Of a DNA stretch of 6,495 bases, positions 1 to 6,108 are shown piece after piece. This DNA comes from Nitrosomonadales bacterium. Lineage in GTDB: Bacteria; Pseudomonadota; Gammaproteobacteria; Burkholderiales; Sulfuricellaceae. Every line of letters begins with the position of its first letter. Positions within the stretch are counted from its first letter, which is position 1. The stretch lies in NCBI GenBank assembly GCA_003104895.1, contig PQAG01000046.1, positions 10,748 through 17,242 on the forward strand, written 5' to 3'. The translations under genes and the position numbers were made by a program. The notes under the pieces are model-generated. The model saw only the letters and a program-made list of their open reading frames with translations. It had not been told where the DNA came from and ran no database searches.

Positions 1-435
1 TACGGCTTCTCCTCCCTCAAGCGCGAAAACATCCGCTACCACGTGCTCAAGGAATTCGAGCACAAGTACAACGCCGAAGTGCGCGGCCGCATCCAGGCCA
101 TCAAGCCCGGCTTCTACACCCGCATGGGCGCGGCCATCCGCCATTCCAGCCAGCTGCTCGCCAGACAGGCGGCAACGCAGCGCCTGCTGCTGATCCTCAC
201 CGACGGCAAGCCCAACGACCTCGACCAGTACGAAGGCCGCTACGGCGTGGAAGACACCCGCGTCGCCATCCACGAGGCGCGCCAGATGGGCCTGCGCCCC
301 TTCTGCGTCACCATCGACGAAAAAGGCAGCAGCTATCTGCCGCACCTGTTCGGCGTCAACGGCTACGTGGTGATCCGCAAGCCGGAGGAACTGCCGCGCG
401 AACTGCCGATGCTGTATGCGCAGCTGACGCGCTGA
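1..435 (+). CDS. NorD/CbbO-family von Willebrand A domain protein, C-terminal part
   Basis: The reading frame is open from base 1 and ends at TGA 433-435, giving 144 residues of the C-terminal part; the N-terminus lies outside the window. The visible part is the second half of a von Willebrand A domain. The block FYTRMGAA carries the Thr (codon 118-120) and LTDGKPND carries the Asp (codon 202-204) expected to help bind metal at a MIDAS site. The DLDQYEGRYGVEDTR stretch and the LPHLFGVNGY tail are typical of NorD and CbbO proteins. These partner with an MoxR-type AAA+ ATPase (NorQ or CbbQ) to activate nitric oxide reductase or Rubisco respectively, in the cytoplasm. The C-terminal part alone cannot separate NorD from CbbO; the upstream neighbours would decide. 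It is followed by a repeat cluster and is probably not cotranscribed with menB. Family assignment is firm; the exact substrate is open. Confidence 0.88.
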   Translation, partial: YGFSSLKRENIRYHVLKEFEHKYNAEVRGRIQAIKPGFYTRMGAAIRHSSQLLARQAATQRLLLILTDGKPNDLDQYEGRYGVEDTRVAIHEARQMGLRPFCVTIDEKGSSYLPHLFGVNGYVVIRKPEELPRELPMLYAQLTR

Positions 436-442
436 CAGACGT

Positions 443-639
443 GGCAATGGCGCAACCCCGGATAATGAAACTCGCCATGGCCGTTTTCCTCCTGCCTTCG
501 GCTACGCTCAGGCAACGGGGCTTACCCATGCTCAGGCTCCGTTGCCAGAGCGTAGCCGAAGGCAGGAGCTTGCCCACTCTCCGCTGTTGTCGTTGCCTGA
601 GCGTAGCCGAAGGCAGCGCGCCACATGATTTTCACGTTA
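443..639. repeat. Family-A palindromic repeat (copy 1) with a strong internal hairpin
   Basis: The left end (443-479) aligns without gaps to 6100-6136, with 29 of 37 bases identical and 17 of 19 in the inner part around gatNatgaaactcRccatg. The right end (about 623-639) contains a degenerate inverted copy, ttttcacgtta. Inside are three copies of a 25-bp unit: 493-517 in one orientation, 540-564 (one mismatch) and 591-615 (exact) in the other. The first two form a stem of about 29 bp (arms 489-517 and 540-568) around a 22-base loop. No T-run follows the hairpin, so it is not a standard intrinsic terminator. It could still protect or attenuate the transcript. Small ORFs crossing it read the repeat only and are not credible genes. 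It resembles non-autonomous MITE/REP-like elements; no transposase is present. Confidence 0.8.
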
Positions 640-720
640 CCCCTCCACCCTTGTCGGGGAGGAGCCTCCAGCACTTGGACAATGGGCTCCCCCCTGACAA
701 GGGGGGACTGAGGGGGGTTA
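637..720. repeat. Family-B palindromic C/G-run repeat upstream of menB
   Basis: The left arm (637-666, with cccttgtcgggg) and right arm (685-720, with cccctgacaagggggg) are imperfect inverted repeats around a loop of about 18 bases. The style, a short palindrome in CCC...GGG followed by further G-runs, matches the three elements found inside the restriction-methyltransferase gene at 1964, 3230 and 4251. This links intergenic and intragenic copies to one dispersed family. It lies directly upstream of the candidate menB promoter and could influence transcription there, but no function is shown by the sequence. Confidence 0.72.
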
Positions 721-726
721 GCTTTG

Positions 727-735
727 TGACATAAT
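727..735 (+). promoter_or_regulatory. Possible extended -10 promoter for menB
   Basis: The bases TGACATAAT fit an extended -10 pattern (TG, one base, then CATAAT, one mismatch to TATAAT). No convincing -35 box is visible 15-19 bases upstream, where the family-B repeat ends. Transcription would start near 742, giving a leader of about 25 bases to the ATG at 767. That would argue against the in-frame TTG at 743 as the menB start. Weak, motif-only evidence. Confidence 0.3.
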
Positions 736-766
736 TTCCACTTTGAAAAAACAATCAGGCATGAAC

Positions 767-1582
767 ATGGATTGGCAAACCGCAGGCAGCTTTCAGGACA
801 TCCTCTACCACCAGGCGGAGGGCATCGCCAGAATCACCATCAACCGCCCCGAGGTGCGCAACGCCTTCCGTCCGCAGACCGTGCAGGAACTGATGCAGGC
901 CTTCCAGCAGGCGCATCTCGACCCTGAAATCGGCGCCATCATCCTCACCGGCTCAGGCGGCCTGGCCTTCTGCTCCGGCGGCGACCAGAAGGTGCGCGGC
1001 GGCGACGGCGGCTACCACGACGACCGGGGCACGCCGCATCTCAACGTGCTGGACCTGCAGATGCAGATCCGCCGCCTCCCCAAGCCGGTGGTGGCGATGG
1101 TGGCGGGCTACGCCATCGGCGGCGGCCACGTGCTGCACCTGGTATGCGACCTCACCATCGCCGCCGACAACGCCCGCTTCGGCCAGACCGGGCCGCGCGT
1201 GGGCAGCTTCGACGCCGGACTCGGCGCCAGCCTGCTGGCGCGCGCGGTGGGGCTGAAAAAAGCCAAGGAAATCTGGTTCCTGTGCCGCCAGTACGACGCC
1301 CATCAGGCGCTGGAAATGGGGCTGGTGAATGCGGTGGTCCCGCTGGCCGGACTGGAGTCAGAAACCGTCCAGTGGTGCCGCGAAATGCTGCAACTCTCGC
1401 CCACCGCCCTGCGCATGCTCAAAGCCGCCTTCAACGCCGACACCGACGGCCTGGCCGGCATCCAGGAACTGGCCGGCAACGCCACCGCGCTCTACTACAT
1501 GACCCCGGAAGGCCAGGAAGGCAGGAATGCCTGGCTGGAAAAAAGGCCGCCGGATTTTTCAAAATTTCCGCGCCGGCCATGA
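767..1582 (+). CDS. menB: 1,4-dihydroxy-2-naphthoyl-CoA synthase (MenB)
   Basis: MenB is a crotonase-fold enzyme that closes the second ring of the menaquinone headgroup, converting o-succinylbenzoyl-CoA to 1,4-dihydroxy-2-naphthoyl-CoA in the cytoplasm. The 271-residue product follows E. coli MenB along its whole length: ITINRPEVRNAFRP near the N-terminus, the oxyanion-hole region CSGGDQKVRG, FGQTGPRVGSFDAG, EIWFLCRQYDAHQALEMGLVN, and the C-terminal EGQEGRNAW...PDFSKF signature. Gln140-Thr-Gly142 matches the bicarbonate-dependent (type I) class, which has Gly where type II enzymes have Asp. Trp170 corresponds to the conserved active-site Trp. ATG 767 is preferred because AGG at 757-759 lies 7 bases upstream; ATG 761 and TTG 743 are in frame but less well placed. 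The gene ends 21 bases before the restriction-methyltransferase gene and is probably first in the men operon seen here. Confidence 0.96.
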   Translation: MDWQTAGSFQDILYHQAEGIARITINRPEVRNAFRPQTVQELMQAFQQAHLDPEIGAIILTGSGGLAFCSGGDQKVRGGDGGYHDDRGTPHLNVLDLQMQIRRLPKPVVAMVAGYAIGGGHVLHLVCDLTIAADNARFGQTGPRVGSFDAGLGASLLARAVGLKKAKEIWFLCRQYDAHQALEMGLVNAVVPLAGLESETVQWCREMLQLSPTALRMLKAAFNADTDGLAGIQELAGNATALYYMTPEGQEGRNAWLEKRPPDFSKFPRRP

Positions 1583-1603
1583 CCCATTAGCGAAGCCGCA
1601 ACC

Positions 1604-4036
1604 ATGCCCTTGAGCTGGAACGAAATCAAAAGCCGCGCCCTGGGATTTTCCCGCGAATGGCAAGATGAATCTTCCGAGGATGCGGAAGCCAAGTCTTTCT
1701 GGGACGGCTTCTTCAACATCTTCGGCATCAGCCGCAAGCGGCTCGCCTCGTTCGAGGAGCCGGTCAGGAAACTGGGCGACAGGCAGGGCTTCATCGACCT
1801 GTTCTGGAAGGGCGTGCTGCTGGTCGAACACAAATCGCGTGGCAAAAGCCTGGACAAGGCCTACACCCAGGCGCTGGACTACTTCCCCGGCATCGCGGAA
1901 CGCGACTTGCCCAAATATGTGCTGGTCTCCGACTTCGCGCGCTTCCGCCTCTACGATCTGGATCCCCCCTCGCCCTTGTCCTCGGGCGGTTTGGCCGGGG
2001 GCTCTGGGAGAGGGGACGGGGGTGAGGGTGAATTCCACGAATTCGAACTGCAAGACCTGCACAAAAACGTGCGCCTGTTCGGCTTCATCGCCGGATATCA
2101 GACCCACAGGATACAGGAGCAGGACCCGGTCAACATCCAGGCCGCCGAACGCATGGGCAGGCTGCACGACCAGATGCGGGAAACCGGCTTTGACGGCCAC
2201 CCGCTGGAACTCTACCTGGTGCGCCTGCTGTTCTGCCTGTTTGCCGAGGATACCGGCATCTTCGAGCGCCAGCAGCTTCAGGACTACATCGAGCAGCGCA
2301 CCAACAGCGACGGCAGCGACCTCGCCTACCACCTCGGCGCCCTGTTCCAGGCGCTCAACACGCCCGAACCAAAACGCCTGAAAAACCTGGACGAACAGCT
2401 CGCCGCCTTTCCCTGCGTCAACGGCAAGCTGTTCGAGGAAACCCTGCCCATGGCCAGCTTCGACAGCAAAATGCGCCAGTCGCTGCTCGATTGCTGCGCG
2501 CTGGACTGGAGCCGCATCTCCCCCGCCATCTTTGGTTCGCTGTTCCAGTCCATCATGGACAAGCAGGCGCGGCGCAATCTCGGCGCGCACTACACCAGCG
2601 AAAAGAACATCCAGAAGCTCATCAAGCCCCTGTTCCTCGACGCGCTGTGGGACGAATTCAGCAAGGTCAAAAACAGTAAAAACAAACTATTCGAATTCCA
2701 CAAGAAACTGCGCAGTCTGACATTTTTTGACCCCGCCTGCGGCTGCGGCAACTTCCTCGTCATCGCCTACCGCGAACTGCGCCTGCTGGAACTCGAAATC
2801 CTGCGCGCCTCGCGCGCCAGCGAGCAGCTCACGCTCGACGTGCACAGCCTCATCAGCCTCGACGTGGACCAGTTCTACGGCATCGAAATCGAGGAATTCC
2901 CCGTAAGAATCGCCCAGGTCGCGATGTGGCTGATGGACCACCAGATGAATTTGCGCGTGTCGGAAGAATTCGGCCTGTACTTCGCCCGCATTCCCCTCAA
3001 GGCCAGCGCCAATATCGTGTGCGGCAACGCCTTGCGGCTGGACTGGAACGATGTGGTGGCGGCGAAGAAATGCAGTTTTGTGATGGGGAATCCGCCGTTT
3101 ATCGGCGCCAAGTATATGAGCGATGCCCAGCGCGAGGATGCCCGCGCGGTCTTTGCCGGCATCGACAACGCCGGGCTGCTGGATTTCGTGGCGGCGTGGT
3201 ACGTGAAGGCGGCAAGATACATGGCCCACTCCTCCCCCTTCAAGGGGGAGGTTGGGAGGGGGATGGGGTTGATTGCCGCGAGCGAACCCCATCCCCACCC
3301 TAACCCTCCCCTTGAAGGGGAGGGAATAAAAATCCGCGCCGCCTTCGTCTCCACCAACAGCATCAGCCAGGGCGAGCAGGTTGGCGCGCTATGGGGCTGG
3401 CTGCTGGCGCAAGGCGTCAAGATCCACTTCGCCCACCGTACCTTCAGCTGGAGCAATGAGGCACGCGGAAATGCCGCCGTGCATGTGGTCATCGTTGGTT
3501 TCGGGCTGGGCGACGTGACGGGAAAAACCATTTTCGAGTACGAGGATATCAAGGGCGACCCCCATGCCGTCCGGGCGGCCAACATCAACCCCTACCTGGT
3601 GGATGGGCCCGACGTGGTGCTGCCGCGCCGCTCGAAACCCATCTGCAAGGTGCCGGAGATCGGCATCGGCAACAAGCCCATTGATGGCGGGCAATACCTG
3701 TTCACGCCCGATGAGAAGGTGGCATTTCTGGCAAAGGAACCCGCCGCCGCGCCTTTCTTCCGCCGCTGGATTGGCGCCGACGAATTCATCAACGGCCATG
3801 AACGCTGGTGCCTGTGGCTAGGGCGACTGCCCGCCGCAGCAACTGCGCGCCATGCCCGAAGCGATGAAACGGGTGCAGGCGGTACGGGCGCTGCGCCTGG
3901 CCAGCAAGAGCGCGCCGACGCGCAAGCTGGCGGACACGCCGGCGCGGTTTCATGTCGAGAACATGCAACCCGCACCGTACCTGGTGCTGCCGGAAGTATC
4001 GTCCGAGCGCCGCCTGTTCATCCCCATTGGTTTTGA
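1604..4036 (+). CDS. MmeI-like type IIL restriction-methyltransferase, N-terminal part (frameshifted)
   Basis: MmeI-family enzymes combine a PD-(D/E)XK nuclease, a helical linker, an N6-adenine methyltransferase and a target-recognition domain in one chain. They methylate one strand of an asymmetric site and cut at a distance. Here the nuclease motif D65-X9-E75-H-K77 has the same spacing as published for MmeI. Methyltransferase motifs follow: GAHYTS (327-332, motif X region), DPACGCGNF (376-384, SAM-binding motif I) and NPPF (496-499, motif IV, adenine type). The start MPLSWNEIKSRALGFS matches family N-termini, although the ribosome site is weak. After WCLWLG (about residue 740) the frame shifts and the last 70 or so residues are unrelated, so most of the recognition domain and the C-terminal domain are lost unless the frame is restored. 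Removing one base at 3821-3823 gives one frame, 1604-4682, of about 1025 residues. That is about 914 after subtracting three repeat-encoded inserts, close to MmeI's 919. No separate methylase or nuclease gene is nearby. Confidence 0.9.
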   Translation: MPLSWNEIKSRALGFSREWQDESSEDAEAKSFWDGFFNIFGISRKRLASFEEPVRKLGDRQGFIDLFWKGVLLVEHKSRGKSLDKAYTQALDYFPGIAERDLPKYVLVSDFARFRLYDLDPPSPLSSGGLAGGSGRGDGGEGEFHEFELQDLHKNVRLFGFIAGYQTHRIQEQDPVNIQAAERMGRLHDQMRETGFDGHPLELYLVRLLFCLFAEDTGIFERQQLQDYIEQRTNSDGSDLAYHLGALFQALNTPEPKRLKNLDEQLAAFPCVNGKLFEETLPMASFDSKMRQSLLDCCALDWSRISPAIFGSLFQSIMDKQARRNLGAHYTSEKNIQKLIKPLFLDALWDEFSKVKNSKNKLFEFHKKLRSLTFFDPACGCGNFLVIAYRELRLLELEILRASRASEQLTLDVHSLISLDVDQFYGIEIEEFPVRIAQVAMWLMDHQMNLRVSEEFGLYFARIPLKASANIVCGNALRLDWNDVVAAKKCSFVMGNPPFIGAKYMSDAQREDARAVFAGIDNAGLLDFVAAWYVKAARYMAHSSPFKGEVGRGMGLIAASEPHPHPNPPLEGEGIKIRAAFVSTNSISQGEQVGALWGWLLAQGVKIHFAHRTFSWSNEARGNAAVHVVIVGFGLGDVTGKTIFEYEDIKGDPHAVRAANINPYLVDGPDVVLPRRSKPICKVPEIGIGNKPIDGGQYLFTPDEKVAFLAKEPAAAPFFRRWIGADEFINGHERWCLWLGRLPAAATARHARSDETGAGGTGAAPGQQERADAQAGGHAGAVSCREHATRTVPGAAGSIVRAPPVHPHWF
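1964..2029. repeat. Family-B element inserted in frame in the nuclease region of the restriction gene (22 codons)
   Basis: Between LYDLD and EFHEFEL, which should be nearly contiguous in the family, lies a 66-base C-run/G-run segment coding for a low-complexity Pro/Ser/Gly-rich peptide (PPSPLSSGGLAGG...). Its reverse strand reads as the familiar TPVPSPRAPG type of repeat translation. Arms are imperfectly complementary (ccctcgccc against gggtgaggg-type runs). The length is a multiple of three and has no stop codon, so the host frame is kept. Exact ends are uncertain by a few codons. Confidence 0.68.
3230..3325. repeat. Family-B palindrome inserted in frame in the methyltransferase region (32 codons)
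   Basis: Two 41-base arms, 3230-3270 and 3285-3325, are inverted repeats with 34 of 41 positions pairing, around a 14-base loop. Each arm also contains its own small palindrome (ccccttcaagggg / ccccttgaagggg). The 96 bases add exactly 32 codons between RYMAH and IKIRAAFVSTNS, encoding SSPFKGEVGRG...PHPNPPLEGEG, a peptide pattern typical of translated dispersed repeats. In family members the flanking blocks are separated by only a few residues, from memory of the family. The frame stays open throughout. Confidence 0.85.
3819..3824 (+). other. Frameshift site: extra G in GGG inside the restriction-methyltransferase gene
   Basis: In the upstream frame the codons read TGG CTA GGG CGA CTG, giving W-L-G-R-L and then unrelated sequence. 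Reading CTA GGC GAC TGC instead gives W-L-G-D-C-P-P-Q-Q-L-R-A-M-P, which continues the family's conserved sequence to TGA 4680-4682. One surplus G in 3821-3823 explains both. In the downstream frame a TAG occupies 3819-3821. The G run is only three bases, so a classic slippery phase-variation tract is not evident. It may be a real mutation or a sequencing or assembly error. Confidence 0.85.
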
Positions 4037-4682
4037 GCAGCCCGAAACGCTCGCCAGCAATCTGGTGAAAATCGCCCCCAATGCCACCCTCTACCACTTC
4101 GGCATCCTCGCCTCCACCATGCACAACGCCTGGATACGCGCCGTGTGCGGCCGGCTGGAAAGCCGCTACCGCTATTCGGCCAGCATCGTCTACAACAACT
4201 TCCCCTGGCCCGATCTCCCCTCGCCCCAGCCCTTCACGCCGGAGCGAGCAGATCTCCCCTCCCCCGCAAGCGGGGGAGGGGCCGGGGGAGAGGGCTCGGG
4301 ATGGAGCGGCGATTCCATCGACGCCCCTCGCTGTGACAGTTCCCTCTCCCCAACCCTCTCCCACAAGTGGGCGAGGGAGCAAACGACAAAAGCCATGGTT
4401 TCGACCGAAACCGCCGCCCAGGCCGTCCTCGACGCCCGCGCCCAGTTCCCCGGCGCCAGCCTGGCCGACCTCTACGACCCGCTCACCATGCCGCCCGCGC
4501 TGCTCAAGGCGCACCAGGCGCTGGACAAGGCCGTGGATGCCGCTTATGGTAAAACCGGTTTCAAAACCGAGGCCGAGCGCGTGGCGTTCCTGTTCGAGCG
4601 CTACCAGAAGCTCACGTCCCTGCTCCCGGCGGCATCCGGCAGCAAGGGCAAAAAAACACCCCGGCGGGGAGAAAGCCAATGA
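3852..4682 (+). CDS. MmeI-like restriction-methyltransferase, C-terminal part (after frameshift)
   Basis: This frame carries the rest of the target-recognition domain and the C-terminal helical domain of the preceding gene. Family-typical blocks are visible in order: PEAMKRVQAVRALRLASKSAPT, ADTPARFHVENMQPAPYLVLPEVSSERR, the IAPNATLYHFGILASTMHNAWIR region, SRYRYSASIVYNNFPWPD, and DARAQFPGASLADLYDPLTMPP. Homologous sequence actually begins at 3822, just after an in-frame TAG, so ATG 3852 is an internal Met and not a natural start. No good ribosome site precedes it. A stand-alone 276-residue product would be a recognition fragment without nuclease or methylase. About 56 codons from roughly 4215 to 4382 are repeat-derived. 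The stop overlaps the menA start (ATGA at 4679-4682). Confidence 0.8.
   Translation: MPEAMKRVQAVRALRLASKSAPTRKLADTPARFHVENMQPAPYLVLPEVSSERRLFIPIGFEQPETLASNLVKIAPNATLYHFGILASTMHNAWIRAVCGRLESRYRYSASIVYNNFPWPDLPSPQPFTPERADLPSPASGGGAGGEGSGWSGDSIDAPRCDSSLSPTLSHKWAREQTTKAMVSTETAAQAVLDARAQFPGASLADLYDPLTMPPALLKAHQALDKAVDAAYGKTGFKTEAERVAFLFERYQKLTSLLPAASGSKGKKTPRRGESQ
4215..4382. repeat. Family-B element inserted in frame near the C-terminus of the restriction gene (about 56 codons)
   Basis: Between NNFPWPD and the conserved AAQAVLDARAQFPG lies a low-complexity stretch. The arms at about 4254-4294 (ctcccctcccccgcaagcgg and on) and 4341-4380 (ccctctccc...gtgggcgaggg) are imperfect inverted repeats around a spacer of about 46 bases. 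The 11-base gatctcccctc occurs at 4212-4222 and again at 4251-4261, 39 bases apart. It encodes DLPSP twice and suggests a partial second copy or a duplication. The frame stays open; ends are approximate. Confidence 0.75.
4668..4671 (+). promoter_or_regulatory. Ribosome binding site of menA
   Basis: GGAG at 4668-4671 lies 7 bases before ATG 4679, inside the last codons of the restriction-methyltransferase gene. It fixes the menA start and shows that menA translation begins within the upstream gene's stop region, so the two may be coupled. Confidence 0.7.
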
Positions 4683-5578
4683 GCGGAGAGGCGATCCATC
4701 CCTTGCAGGCGTGGCTGCTGGCCGCGCGCCCCAAGACCCTTTCGGTTTCTATCGCGCCGGTGCTGGCCGGCACCACGCTGGCCTGGCTGGAAACGGCCAC
4801 GGTTCTATGGCTGCCCGCCGTCGTGGCGCTGGTCGCAGCGCTCCTGATCCAGATCGGCACCAATCTGCACAACGATGCGGCGGACTTCGCGCGCGGCGCG
4901 GATGCGCCGGGGCGGCTGGGACCGGCGCGGGCGGTGGCTTCCGGCTGGCTCTCCGCGCGCCAGGCCGGAATGGCGGCGCTGGGCTGCTTTGCCCTGGCTT
5001 TCGGCTGCGGCGTTTATCTCGCCTGGCACGGCGGCTGGCCGATCATCGCGCTCGGGCTGGCGGCGCTGGCCTCCGGCTGGGCCTATACCGGCGGACCGCG
5101 CCCGCTGGCCTATAGCGGACTGGGCGAGGTGTTCGTGTTCCTCTTTTTCGGGCTGGCGGCGGTGATGGGGAGCTTCTACCTGCAAACCTTCCGGCTCGAC
5201 TGGGCCGTCTTTATCGCCGCCTCCATGCTGGGCATGCAGGCGGCGGCAGTGATCGTGGTCAACAATTACCGTGATCTCGACCAGGACCGCGAGATCGGCA
5301 AGAACACCCTGGCGGTGCGCCTGGGGCGCGAGCGCAGTCAGGTCGAATATGGCCTGCTGCTGTTTCTGCCCTACCTTCTGCTGCCCGTGCTGCATGTCCT
5401 GACGGGCATGTCGCAGTGGGGGGCGGCCCTGCCCTTCCTGTCCCTGCCCTGGGCCATGCGCTTGCTGCAGCGCTTCGCCACCGAGCCGGCGGGGCCGGTG
5501 TTCAACCACATCCTGGCCCAGACGGCTCAACTGCAGCTGCTGTTTGGCGTCCTGTTAAGCTTGGGAATGATGCTATGA
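4679..5578 (+). CDS. menA: 1,4-dihydroxy-2-naphthoate polyprenyltransferase (MenA)
   Basis: MenA is an integral inner-membrane UbiA-superfamily enzyme. It transfers a polyprenyl chain from its diphosphate to 1,4-dihydroxy-2-naphthoate with loss of CO2, giving demethylmenaquinone. The 299-residue product has the two Asp-rich prenyl-diphosphate/Mg2+ motifs: N65-D66-A-A-D69 followed by GADAPGRLGPARAVASG (MenA-like), and N195-N-Y-R-D199-L-D201-Q-D203 followed by GKNTLAVRLG. Hydrophobic segments at roughly 20-38, 42-62, 96-116, 120-135, 149-166, 176-194, 224-243, 247-262 and 280-299 suggest about nine membrane helices, the normal fold. The N-terminal AWLLAARPKTLSVSIAPVL block is characteristic of the family. 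The start overlaps the stop of the restriction gene by 4 bases and the stop overlaps the next gene by 4 bases, so it lies inside an operon. Length is usual and no key residue is missing. Confidence 0.96.
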   Translation: MSGEAIHPLQAWLLAARPKTLSVSIAPVLAGTTLAWLETATVLWLPAVVALVAALLIQIGTNLHNDAADFARGADAPGRLGPARAVASGWLSARQAGMAALGCFALAFGCGVYLAWHGGWPIIALGLAALASGWAYTGGPRPLAYSGLGEVFVFLFFGLAAVMGSFYLQTFRLDWAVFIAASMLGMQAAAVIVVNNYRDLDQDREIGKNTLAVRLGRERSQVEYGLLLFLPYLLLPVLHVLTGMSQWGAALPFLSLPWAMRLLQRFATEPAGPVFNHILAQTAQLQLLFGVLLSLGMML

Positions 5579-6108
5579 AACAAATGTTTTACCTGCTGCT
5601 GGCCCTGTGCCTTTCTCCGGGCGTCCGGGCGGCGGACGAAATTTCTCCGGCACCGCTGTACCAGGCGTCCTTCAACGGCCTTGCGGGCCAGCCGGTTGCG
5701 CTGGAGCAGCTCAGGGGCAAGGTGGCGGTGGTCAATTTCTGGGCTACCTGGTGCCCGCCCTGCCGCAAGGAGATTCCAGACCTGATCGAGGCGCAGGACA
5801 AGTACCGCGAGCGCGGCGTGGCCTTCCTCGGCATCGCGGTGGACGACAATCGCGAGCTGGTGCAGGACTTCGCCCGCGCCTACGGCATCAACTACCCCCT
5901 GGCAAGCGGCAGGGAGCAGGGCATCGCGCTGATGCAGAAGCTGGGCAACCAGGCGGCCGGCCTGCCCTTCACCCTGGTGCTCGATGCAGAGGGCAACATC
6001 GTCGATACCCGGCGCGGCCCGATGAGCGCCGCGCGCCTGGAGCAGGCATTGCAGGCGGCGCTCGCCGGCCCAGGACAAGCCGGTGCGGCCAACGGGCATG
6101 GCAACTGA
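5575..6108 (+). CDS. TlpA/ResA-like periplasmic thioredoxin-fold protein
   Basis: This 177-residue protein begins with a likely Sec signal peptide (MKQMFYLLLALCLSPGVRA, cleavage after Ala19), placing it in the periplasm. The mature part is a TlpA/ResA-type thioredoxin domain: NFWATW-C60-P-P-C63-RKEIPDL with the redox-active cysteines, the insert region VAFLGIAVDDN, and Gly-Leu-Pro131-Phe-Thr with the cis-proline opposite the active site. Such proteins reduce disulfides, for example on apocytochrome c or copper-site proteins. Membrane anchoring after cleavage is not indicated: Cys12 lies within the hydrophobic stretch and no clear lipobox is seen. ATG 5575 overlaps the menA stop by 4 bases and has GGGA 8 bases upstream, so it is part of the men operon here. 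The Gly/Ala-rich tail (GPGQAGAANGHGN) may be partly affected by the adjoining repeat, whose alignment begins at 6100. The client protein is unknown. Confidence 0.92.
   Translation: MKQMFYLLLALCLSPGVRAADEISPAPLYQASFNGLAGQPVALEQLRGKVAVVNFWATWCPPCRKEIPDLIEAQDKYRERGVAFLGIAVDDNRELVQDFARAYGINYPLASGREQGIALMQKLGNQAAGLPFTLVLDAEGNIVDTRRGPMSAARLEQALQAALAGPGQAGAANGHGN

Noticed and set aside
489..615. Possible CRISPR array or intrinsic terminator
   Set aside because: The three 25-bp units are in mixed orientation with unequal spacing and no spacer pattern, and no T-run follows the hairpin.
441..734. 97-codon ORF in the gap before menB
   Set aside because: It consists of translated repeat units (SVAEG-type peptides, then the family-B palindrome) with no family resemblance or ribosome site; it is repeat sequence that happens to be open.
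1559..2590. 343-codon open frame on the minus strand opposite the restriction gene
   Set aside because: The composition is that of a GC-rich antisense shadow, it includes the TPVPSPRAPG repeat translation, and the + strand is clearly the coding one by nuclease and methylase motifs.
51..3785. Many GAATTC sites across the VWA and restriction genes
   Set aside because: Nearly all encode Glu-Phe or Glu/Asp-Glu-Phe codon pairs in the coding frame, so codon usage explains them; no regular spacing is seen.
3819..3824. Programmed ribosomal frameshift or phase-variable tract
   Set aside because: There is no slippery heptamer, long homopolymer or SSR at the site, only GGG; a point insertion or sequencing error is the simpler explanation.
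3789..4679. 296-codon open frame on the minus strand opposite the C-terminal restriction part
   Set aside because: It mirrors a conserved + strand coding region and shows no recognisable domain; long antisense frames are expected at this GC content.
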